Assembly (NCBI GenBank): GCA_016709875.1
Contig: JADJLZ010000022.1
Location: forward strand, 1-43,737
Origin: Planctomycetota bacterium
Lineage (GTDB): Bacteria; Planctomycetota; UBA1135; GCA-002686595
Direction: 5' to 3'
DNA length: 43,737 nucleotides
Part shown: positions 8,711 to 15,099 of the stretch, piece after piece
Numbering within the stretch: the first letter of the stretch is position 1
Layout: the number at the start of each line of letters is the position of its first letter
Made by a program: the position numbers and the translations under genes
The notes under the pieces: model-generated
What the model saw: only the letters and a program-made list of their open reading frames with translations
The model's database searches: none
What the model was told of the DNA's origin: nothing

Positions 8711-9418
8711 GTGAGACGATATACGCTCTTGTTGCTCACCTCGGCTTGCCTGTTGGGGGCGTTCCTTCTCTATCGATTTACAGTGCGTCATCACCCATCA
8801 CTGCCCGTTGCTCAAGACCAGAGTGCGAGTCGATCCCTGTCTCTCGATGGTCAACTCCCCAAGAAGCAACTGGGCACTGCAAATGAGCGTTCAGACCTGA
8901 CTCCAACGGTTGCGCCTCCCGCGGCCCCAGGGACGCCATCAGCTTCAGAGAGCGAGGCAGACTCGCACGACGCAAGCACACTACCCCAAATGCCAACTCC
9001 CGGGCGAAGACTATGGAAGTTCAAGGGGACCCTGGAGGCCTACCGTAGTGACCACGCTACGGTAAGAGACGCACAGTTCGTCCTCGCGAGCAGCATCATG
9101 GCAATTCTGGATAGCCAGGGAATGGCTGTGATCGCAAAGGATCAACCGGAAGTTGTGAGCAAGTGGCTCAAACGCCAGGGGGGGATGTTTCTCAGCGTTG
9201 GCGAGCAGGCCTGCTGGGTTGATCAGAAGGACTTCCCAGAGCTGGAGGAATTGCGGCCGTTTCTCGAGACAATGAGTGGACGAAGATTGCGTCCCCCGGC
9301 ATCCAGCCAGGATGGCGCCGCAGAGGCTGGGGTTCCGCGTGACTTGGATGAACGTATTTCACGCCGAGCGGCTGAGGCGCTGAAGCTCCTCGAAGCGGCC
9401 GCAGACAAGAGCAAGTAG
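8711..9418 (+). CDS. Single-pass membrane-anchored protein of unknown function (cassette gene 3)
   Basis: I chose GTG 8711, preceded by AAGGGCGG at a good distance, over an upstream TTG at 8681; this gives 235 residues. The product starts VRRYTLLLLTSACLLGAFLL, a positively charged N-terminus plus transmembrane segment. A long Ser/Pro/Ala/Glu linker (to about residue 90) follows, then a compact domain with WKFKGTLEAYRSDHATVRDA, an alternating strand-helix region (ILDSQGMAVIAKDQPEVV) and a helical end RRAAEALKLLEAAADKSK. I recognise no family. The gap from the previous gene is 186 bases, so separate transcription or an untranslated spacer is possible. Confidence 0.65.
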   Translation: MRRYTLLLLTSACLLGAFLLYRFTVRHHPSLPVAQDQSASRSLSLDGQLPKKQLGTANERSDLTPTVAPPAAPGTPSASESEADSHDASTLPQMPTPGRRLWKFKGTLEAYRSDHATVRDAQFVLASSIMAILDSQGMAVIAKDQPEVVSKWLKRQGGMFLSVGEQACWVDQKDFPELEELRPFLETMSGRRLRPPASSQDGAAEAGVPRDLDERISRRAAEALKLLEAAADKSK

Positions 9419-9667
9419 GCGACTGACGCCCTTCCGCCGAGCGGACGCCGGTCGAGTGCAACTGCTGCACGAGGCCCGCAAGGACGTGGGGCACTCGACC
9501 GCGAGCGTGACCGCCGCGCGCACCGCCGGCGAGATGGGTTCCCCGAACGCTATCGGCAGCCCCAGTAGTAATGACGATATTACCGCAGGACAGCGGGAGA
9601 AAAGGACCAGCGGAGTCCTGCCCCACCTTGCATTCGAGAGAGAGCATTCACCTCAGCTCCGATCCAG
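9419..9667. other. Spacer with no supported gene
   Basis: Between cassette gene 3 and the inferred end of the right IS66 relic. It contains the right arm of the 38-bp inverted repeat and otherwise no ORF with plausible composition or start signals. Confidence 0.5.
9513..9551 (-). repeat. Arm of a 38-bp inverted repeat (right)
   Basis: Reverse complement of 6792-6829 with one substitution and a 2-base indel. Read on the minus strand it lies about 165 bases downstream of the right IS66 tail, whereas the left arm is upstream of its tail. The two are therefore not a simple pair of ends of one element. Confidence 0.75.
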
Positions 9668-10011
9668 GTAACAGCGGCCTTGGCACAGGCAGGGATCAAA
9701 GGGCCGCACCGTCCCACACCGCAGCCGGGGCCTTGGCTTGCCGCCCCGGCGAGAGCCAGCGGCGAGCAGGATTGCAGCGAGGCGACCGGGTACGTTTCTC
9801 CACCATTGCCGTGACTCGGAAGTTGGTTGCTCGAGCACTTCACGCAGGTCAAGGGCTTCCGCGCCGATCCGCTTGCAGGTCCCAAGGTCAGTCCTAGATC
9901 ACGAGCCGCCAATGGTCGTCGCCTTCGTTGCGGCCCGCGAAGACCATTCGCGGCCCAGGGCGGCACGCGGCGCTTCGCGCGTTCGGCGCTGTAAATGTCG
10001 ATCGGAGGAAT
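9668..10011 (-). pseudogene. IS66-family transposase C-terminal remnant, right (inverted relative to left)
   Basis: On the minus strand, starting at 10011, the sequence reads IPPIDIYSAERAKRRV, the counterpart of the conserved IS66 'PIDNNAAERALR'. With indels it continues VALGREW, FAGRNEGDDHW (IS66 'LGR.NW.FAGSD.G'), then LTLGTCKRIGAEALDLREVLE (IS66 'L..TCK..GVDP..YLRDVL'). It finishes with a tail homologous base by base to the left relic (shared GGCAAGCCAAGGCCC). Its outer end shows GTAAC at 9668-9672; IS66 termini typically begin GTAA. At least three indels and internal stops make it non-functional. Both relics point inwards, as in an inverted composite element. Confidence 0.8.
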
Positions 10012-10496
10012 CCATCACAATCTATTATGTGACGTGAGGACCAGGTCACCACCCGCTTGGATACGCGACATGTCCAACTTGGATTCGTCTCGCTTGAGCA
10101 CGTCGCCGAGCCCACGCATCTCAACGTTTGCGCCGAGTTCAACGCGCAGTGGCGCTGTGCCGTTACTTTCTGGGAACGCATGCCGACTGCTCCTCCATAG
10201 TTGCCTGCCCATCGGTCCTTGCGGAGTCCGCAACCGGGCGGCCACCGCTGGGATCGCTCAGCCTTCGGGTTCGTTGACCCCTCCGTGGGGATCGGAAGGA
10301 CAGGGCCTACGTCCAGGGACAGCACGCCCGAGACTGGTCGGCACGGCATCCTGAAAGGACCCCTCGGCGGCACATCCCGACCAGGCAACTTGTCGATCGC
10401 CGTGCTGGACCGGTTCGATTCCACGAGAGCGACGATCCCCACACCTCCAAAAACAAGGAGGAGCAAGAGCACAATGGGAGCCCGAGCCCCGGTCAT
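9894..10496 (-). CDS. Small membrane or exported protein, 3' end uncertain
   Basis: ATG at 10496 has an excellent AAGGAGGTG Shine-Dalgarno with a 6-base spacer. The first 27 residues (MTGARAPIVLLLLLVFGGVG...) form a signal or anchor segment, followed by ESNRSSTAIDKLPGRDVPP. The frame stays open to 9894, but its last part overlaps the IS66 relic and its composition becomes odd after about residue 60. A different frame over 10245-10015 looks more protein-like (LRVELGANVEMRGLGDVLKR) and stops at 10015, exactly where the relic begins. The true product may therefore be a roughly 160-residue protein with one frameshift, cut by the IS. Unknown family. Confidence 0.4.
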   Translation of the reverse strand: MTGARAPIVLLLLLVFGGVGIVALVESNRSSTAIDKLPGRDVPPRGPFRMPCRPVSGVLSLDVGPVLPIPTEGSTNPKAERSQRWPPGCGLRKDRWAGNYGGAVGMRSQKVTAQRHCALNSAQTLRCVGSATCSSETNPSWTCRVSKRVVTWSSRHIIDCDGFLRSTFTAPNARSAACRPGPRMVFAGRNEGDDHWRLVI

Positions 10497-10708
10497 GCCA
10501 ACACCTCCTTGTATGCTGCTGTCGCATCGCTCGATGGGAGGGTGACACCAGGGATCCAGAGGGGGACCAACGAGACTCGCCGCGCGTCCCCAAAGGCAGC
10601 GGCGGCTGGCGCGTAGGACGAGCCGACCAGAGGCAATGCGGCAAGGCACGGCATTGGTGCTTTGGTCAAGCCAAGATGGCGATCCGTGAACGAGCAGACG
10701 GGAAGCAT
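10493..10708 (-). CDS. Small ORF coupled to the next gene by ATGA overlap
   Basis: 71 codons from ATG 10708 (GGAG 8 bases upstream). It ends ...AAYKEVLA with the TGA sharing bases with the downstream ATG. The AAGGAGGTG that encodes its KEV also serves as the next gene's ribosome-binding site. The product is Ala/Leu/Pro-rich with one Cys (MPCLAALPLVG, VSLVPLWIPGVTLPSS) and could be a short hydrophobic exported peptide. The frame extends further upstream to 10861, but only through the GA repeat, so I did not use that start. Function unknown. Confidence 0.4.
   Translation of the reverse strand: MLPVCSFTDRHLGLTKAPMPCLAALPLVGSSYAPAAAAFGDARRVSLVPLWIPGVTLPSSDATAAYKEVLA
10500..10512 (-). promoter_or_regulatory. 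Strong Shine-Dalgarno inside the upstream ORF
   Basis: AAGGAGGTG on the minus strand precedes ATG 10496 by 6 bases. It is the best ribosome-binding site in the window, in a genome where most starts have none, and supports translation of this small pair. Confidence 0.7.
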
Positions 10709-10980
10709 GAGCAGTTCTCCAACTGTTGCCGGAAGGCAGCGCGACGGTTGGTGGGAAGCGAGAGCAAGGACCTCAGACGACTGCGAGGGTATGCGACTCG
10801 CGAATCCTGTCAAGATAGATTCAGACCGGAGAGAGAGAGAGAGAGAGGGATCTAAATCCATGCCGCATAGACACTTGGCGCCAGCAACAAATTCGAGAAT
10901 CTCTCCAGCGACCCTGCCACGTCATGAGGTTGGGCCTCCACCGATTCAGCTCGAATCAGGCTCGTGGACCAGTCCCCTCG
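10709..10980. other. Non-coding stretch with a GA microsatellite
   Basis: No supported gene. A (GA)9 run occupies about 10829-10848; its counterpart on the other island border is the hairpin loop at 6609-6619. TTGACA on the minus strand at 10813-10808 is a possible -35 element for the small ORF pair, but no good -10 follows. Confidence 0.5.
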
Positions 10981-11015
10981 CCGTCGAGGACGAGGGTCTT
11001 GTGCTTGGGCGCCAT
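10981..11015 (-). pseudogene. 5' stub of hutH
   Basis: Codons 1-12 of hutH (MAPKHKTLVLDG) are repeated here, 21 bases after the stop of the gene at 11037-12695, then break off at 10981. This shows that hutH once followed that gene directly, or that the junction was duplicated. Confidence 0.9.
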
Positions 11016-11103
11016 GGGGGCGCGCCATGCTAGCGCCTACTGAGGCAAATCGAAGCGCAGGGCCGTCTCTTCGCCGATCTCGACTTCCTTGCCGGCGGCC
11101 AGG
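10981..11103. repeat. 123-bp direct repeat, right copy
   Basis: Matches 6478-6600 at 120 of 123 positions. Here the 3' end of the carboxypeptidase-regulatory-like gene is the natural end of an intact gene, while hutH is only a 12-codon stub. Confidence 0.95.
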
Positions 11104-12695
11104 ATCGCCCCGTTGTAGCGCAGGCTGAGCTTCCAGACGCCGCGGTTCAACTCGTCGACCTTCAAGTCCTGGCCCGCGGGCAGCTGCGCGAGCGGCCGCG
11201 GTTCGCCGTTGACCAGGATGCGCACCGGCAGCGCGCGCTCGCGCTCGCTGAGCGCGATGCGCAGCAGCCCGTCGCCGGTGGCCGAGGGTTTGAGATCCAG
11301 ATCGACGACCTCCTCGCCACCGCGCAGGAGCTTGGTCGCCATCTGCCGGCCGTTGTCGTAGCGCGCGACGAGGTAGCGCTCCTTGCCCACGTTTTCCCAG
11401 CTCGAGAGCACGTACAGGCCCGAGGGATCCGTCAGCGTGCGTTGCACCGCGGGTGGCGCGTCGCACAAGACCTCGCTCTCGAGGAAGAACTCGTTCGGCG
11501 CGCCAAAGGCCGTGAGCGTCGCGGCGACGCGGTCAGAAGCCTCGAGCGTGACCTCGGCCTTGTGCACCGGCTGACCGTTCAGGCGCACGATCCCGTGCAC
11601 CGTCGGAGCGGGCGTGAGGCCCAGCTCGACCTGCGCTTCGCCGCCGACGTCCAGGCGCGCGCTCTTCTGCGCGGGGTTGCCGACCGCGCCGGGCTGGAAG
11701 ACGCGCAGGGTGAAGCTCCCCGCGGGCAGGTCCTCGACCGTCTTCGATCCGCCGCCCGGCCACAGGTGCACGGGGTTGACGAGGAACCACGGATACGAGT
11801 GCTGCGTGCCCAGCGAACCGTCCTGCGTGATGATGCACAGCGCTTCCACTTCGCCGCTCGCGGGGCCGGGGATGCTGAGGATCAGCCGGCCGCCCTTCTC
11901 GAGCACGTACTTGATCTGTCCCTTCTCGATCTTCTTGCCGAAGGGGATCGTCAGCTGCTCCTGCACGCTCGCGTAGCCGGGCTTGCGCACGAGCACGAGC
12001 ACCTGTCCGGTCGCCACGCCGTCGAAGTGGAAGAGGCCCTTCTCGTCGCTCTTCGCCTCCTGGCCGTCGAAACTCACGATCGCGTCGGCGAGCGGCAGGC
12101 CGTCGCGCGTCAGCACCTCGCCCGTGACCTCGGTCAGCTTGCCGTAGCCGATGTTGAGCTCGGTCTCGGTCTTCTGGCGCAAGCGCACGACGCGCTCGGA
12201 TCCGGGGATGCCGTCGGCGCGCACGGTCACGACCGCCAGACCGGGGTAGAGGTTCGTCGCGCCGAAGCGGCCGGTGGGATCGCACTGCAGCACGCGGCCC
12301 TGGTTCGGCCCGTGCTCGAAGCGCACCTCGGCGGCGACCGGCGCGCCGATGCCCGAGAAGACCGAGCCTTTGAGCCGCGCCGTCGCAGCCGAGCCGAAGG
12401 GCGTCGCGCCCGCACCGCCCTCGGGCGGGTTGGCGCGCAGGAGCTCGAGTTCGACCTCGATCGGAAGGCCCAGCGGCGTGCTCGTGCTCGGAGCCAGCTG
12501 CAGCGACTCCATCCGGACCTGCCCGGGATCGGGCACATTGTCGTGCACCGCGGCACCCGTGCGCACACCGCTCTCGATGCCCGTGGGGGTGGCCTGGGCC
12601 GAACCTCGGAAGAGCAGCCACCAGGCGCAGGCACCCAGCCCGCCGAGCACGACCAGCGCAAAGAGCGCGAGCAGCATGGAGGGCCGGGTTTGCAT
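11037..12695 (-). CDS. Membrane-anchored protein with carboxypeptidase-regulatory-like domains
   Basis: 552 residues from ATG 12695 (MQTRPSMLLALFALVV); a longer frame to 12800 was not used because the anchor starts here and the divergent gene begins at 12795. Residues about 7-27 are a transmembrane segment (LLALFALVVLGGLGACAWWL). The periplasmic part holds several transthyretin-like beta-sandwich repeats: RLKGSVFSGIGAPVAAEVRF, EVTGEVLTRDGLPLADAIVS with ATGQVLVLVRKPGYA, and VHGIVRLNGQPVHKAEVTL. The 'V.G.V....G.P...A.V' plus 'G.....V.K.GY' pattern is the CarboxypepD_reg/SdrD-B type. Such proteins are structural or ligand-binding at the envelope; no enzyme domain is seen. A truncated relative survives at 6534-6600. 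Confidence 0.75.
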   Translation of the reverse strand: MQTRPSMLLALFALVVLGGLGACAWWLLFRGSAQATPTGIESGVRTGAAVHDNVPDPGQVRMESLQLAPSTSTPLGLPIEVELELLRANPPEGGAGATPFGSAATARLKGSVFSGIGAPVAAEVRFEHGPNQGRVLQCDPTGRFGATNLYPGLAVVTVRADGIPGSERVVRLRQKTETELNIGYGKLTEVTGEVLTRDGLPLADAIVSFDGQEAKSDEKGLFHFDGVATGQVLVLVRKPGYASVQEQLTIPFGKKIEKGQIKYVLEKGGRLILSIPGPASGEVEALCIITQDGSLGTQHSYPWFLVNPVHLWPGGGSKTVEDLPAGSFTLRVFQPGAVGNPAQKSARLDVGGEAQVELGLTPAPTVHGIVRLNGQPVHKAEVTLEASDRVAATLTAFGAPNEFFLESEVLCDAPPAVQRTLTDPSGLYVLSSWENVGKERYLVARYDNGRQMATKLLRGGEEVVDLDLKPSATGDGLLRIALSERERALPVRILVNGEPRPLAQLPAGQDLKVDELNRGVWKLSLRYNGAILAAGKEVEIGEETALRFDLPQ

Positions 12696-12794
12696 GGAAA
12701 CGAAGGATAGCCTCGGAGGTGTGGACGACGCAGCGGCGATCGTCCTGTACGTGATCTGGTTGCCAGGTGTCGAGGGCACTTCCATAATGCGCGG

Positions 12795-15098
12795 GTGCAC
12801 GTCCTAGCCCTCTCGATCCGGCGCAAGCTCGTGGGGCTCGCGGCCGCGCTGGGCGTATTTGGGCTCGGGCACGCGCTCGAATGCGAAGCGCGTGCCGCTC
12901 CCCCGACCGCGGGGCCTGTGCGCATGCCGCAGCAGGCTCCCACGCCCCCCAAACCGCCGTTCCGACTGCGCACGCGCCTGGAATACCCGATGGGACTGGG
13001 GAGCCACCCCCAGGGGCTGCTCCTGCGCGACCTCGACGGCGACGGGCGGCCCGAGCTCGTGGGCCTCACGATCTCCCCCGGCGCGCTGCAGGTCTCCAGC
13101 GGCTACTCGCCCGAGCGCACCGAGCTCGCCGCCGCGCCTTTCGTGCACTTCGGCGACTGGGGCGTCGGTCCGGCCTGGCTCGACGCGACTGGAAAGGACC
13201 CCGCAACCTCCGGCCTGGTCGCGGTCGCGCCGCGCGATCCCTCGGTGCTGCTGCTCGTCGACGCGCGCGCCGTGTGGCAGGGAGAGAGCGAAACCGCTGT
13301 GCGTTGGCGCACACCCCTGCCCCGCCGGGCGCGCTTCCTCACGACCGGCGACCTCGACGGCGACGGACATCCCGAGGTGCTCGTGACCACCGTCGACGAC
13401 GACCTGGTGGTCTGCGAGGCGCAGGACTCCACGCGCTCGCTGCACCTGTGCGACGACCATGCGAGCTGCATGGCGCTGCTCGGCTCGGGGAAGGGCTTCG
13501 TGGTCGGCTTCCAGGGCTCGCGCCGGCTCGTGCTGTACGTGCCGACGAAGGCCAACCCCTTCGGCTTCGAGCCCGGGCCCGCGCTGCAGCTCGACGGCTT
13601 GCCGCGCAAGCTGCTCGTGTGCGACTTCGACGGAGATGGAGACGACGAGCTCGCGGTCGCGCTCGGCGATCGATCGCTGTGGATCCTCGGCGCGGGGAGC
13701 CCCGGCGGCGTGCCGGCCGCGATCGCCTCGACGCCGCTGCGCGTCGATGTCGCGAGCGTGCCGATCGACCTGTGCGCCGGCGAGTTCGACGGCCGGCCGG
13801 GCGCGGAAATCGTGTGCATCTCGCTCGCCGGACAGGCGCTGCAGGTGCTCGCCTGGCAGGACGGCAAGCTGCGCACGCTCGCGCGCGAGTACGCCGGGCA
13901 GTCGCCGATCAGCGTCGCCTGCGGCGATCTCGACGGCGACGGACACACCGACATCGCGATCGCCAACGACTCGGCCGAGCGCTGGAGCGTGTGCTTTGGC
14001 GGCGCGGACGGCGGCCTGGAAGTCGCGCGCGAGGCGCGCTGCGGCCGTTCGCCGCACGCGCTCGCCGCGGGCGATCTCGACGGCGACGGGAAACCGGACG
14101 TGGTGACGCTCAACGCACTCGAGGGCAGCTTGAGCGTGATCCGCGGCACGGCGCAGGGACTCGGCGAGGCACAGACCCTGATTCGCGCGCCGAGCGCGGA
14201 CAACCTGCGACTGGCGGACGCGGACGGCGACGGACACCTCGACGCCCTCTGGCTCGCGAGCCGCGCGGGGCATTGCACGCTGCAGATCGCGTTCGGCGAT
14301 GGCAAGGCCGGCCTGTGGGAGCGCGCCGCGGTCGCGCCCCTCGAGGTCGGCCGCTCGCACGGCGATCTGCTCGTGGCGGACCTCGATGGAGACGGCGCGC
14401 CCGAGTTGCTCGTCAGCGATCCCGAGGAGAGCGTCGTGCGCCTGTTCACGCGCCGCAGCGCCGCGGGCGCGGAGCCGCGCTTCGAAGAAGCAGCGCGCAT
14501 CGCCGCGCCGGGCGGACCCGGCCCGCTCGCGCTGCTCGGCCGACAAGGTGCGAGCTGGCGCATCGCGTCGGGCCTGCTCGGGAACACCGAGCGCAAGGGC
14601 GTGCTGATCGGCGAATTCGCGAAGTCGGACGCGGGCGAGTGGTCCGGCGACGCGCGCGGCTTCGTGCCGCTCGGCAGCGGCGTGCGCGCGCTGTGCAGCG
14701 CGGACCTCGACGGCGACGCTCGCGCGGATCTCGCGCTGCTCGTCTCGGTCGAGGGCCAGGCCAACGCGGGAGCGATGCTGCCGGTCTTCGCCGAGCCCGA
14801 CGGCAGCTTCACCACGGGCGAACTCTTCCCGACCGGCATGCGCCCCTACGCGATCGCGGCCGCGGATCTCGACGCAGACGGGCGCGCCGACGTCGTGATC
14901 AGCGCGCAGAACAGCCACCAGCTCGAGCTGTGGCGCTCGAACCCGGCCAACGCGCGCGGGCTCACGCGCACGCCGGACCTGGGCGTAGGCACCGGGCCGC
15001 TGGGCCTGTTGCTCGCGGACCTCGACGGCGACGGGGTGCCCGAGATCCTGTGCGCCAACGCGTTCAGCGACGACATCTCGGTCATCCGCACGCGCTGA
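12795..15098 (+). CDS. Secreted FG-GAP/VCBS repeat beta-propeller protein
   Basis: 767 residues from GTG 12795, 100 bases from the divergent start at 12695. A signal peptide (residues about 10-34, LVGLAAALGVFGLGHALECEA) is followed by ten FG-GAP-type units with a calcium loop D-x-D-G-D-G-x-x-(D/E): LLRDLDGDGRPELVGL, TTGDLDGDGHPEVLVT, VCDFDGDGDDELAVAL, CGDLDGDGHTDIAIAN, AAGDLDGDGKPDVVTL, LADADGDGHLDALWLA, VADLDGDGAPELLVSD, SADLDGDARADLALLV, AADLDADGRADVVISA and LADLDGDGVPEILCAN. Ten loops suggest one long propeller or two smaller ones. It is probably an exported Ca2+-stabilised binding or adhesion protein. The TGA is one base from the next ATG, so the two genes are translationally coupled. Confidence 0.85.
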   Translation: MHVLALSIRRKLVGLAAALGVFGLGHALECEARAAPPTAGPVRMPQQAPTPPKPPFRLRTRLEYPMGLGSHPQGLLLRDLDGDGRPELVGLTISPGALQVSSGYSPERTELAAAPFVHFGDWGVGPAWLDATGKDPATSGLVAVAPRDPSVLLLVDARAVWQGESETAVRWRTPLPRRARFLTTGDLDGDGHPEVLVTTVDDDLVVCEAQDSTRSLHLCDDHASCMALLGSGKGFVVGFQGSRRLVLYVPTKANPFGFEPGPALQLDGLPRKLLVCDFDGDGDDELAVALGDRSLWILGAGSPGGVPAAIASTPLRVDVASVPIDLCAGEFDGRPGAEIVCISLAGQALQVLAWQDGKLRTLAREYAGQSPISVACGDLDGDGHTDIAIANDSAERWSVCFGGADGGLEVAREARCGRSPHALAAGDLDGDGKPDVVTLNALEGSLSVIRGTAQGLGEAQTLIRAPSADNLRLADADGDGHLDALWLASRAGHCTLQIAFGDGKAGLWERAAVAPLEVGRSHGDLLVADLDGDGAPELLVSDPEESVVRLFTRRSAAGAEPRFEEAARIAAPGGPGPLALLGRQGASWRIASGLLGNTERKGVLIGEFAKSDAGEWSGDARGFVPLGSGVRALCSADLDGDARADLALLVSVEGQANAGAMLPVFAEPDGSFTTGELFPTGMRPYAIAAADLDADGRADVVISAQNSHQLELWRSNPANARGLTRTPDLGVGTGPLGLLLADLDGDGVPEILCANAFSDDISVIRTR

Positions 15099-15099
15099 G

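Noticed and set aside
9580..9966. A 128-codon minus-strand ORF at the right end of the cassette
   Set aside because: It is an off-frame reading of the decayed IS66 tail.
10493..10861. The longer 122-codon version of the small coupled ORF
   Set aside because: Its extra N-terminus translates the GA microsatellite into Ser/Leu repeats and lacks a ribosome-binding site; the ATG at 10708 is better.
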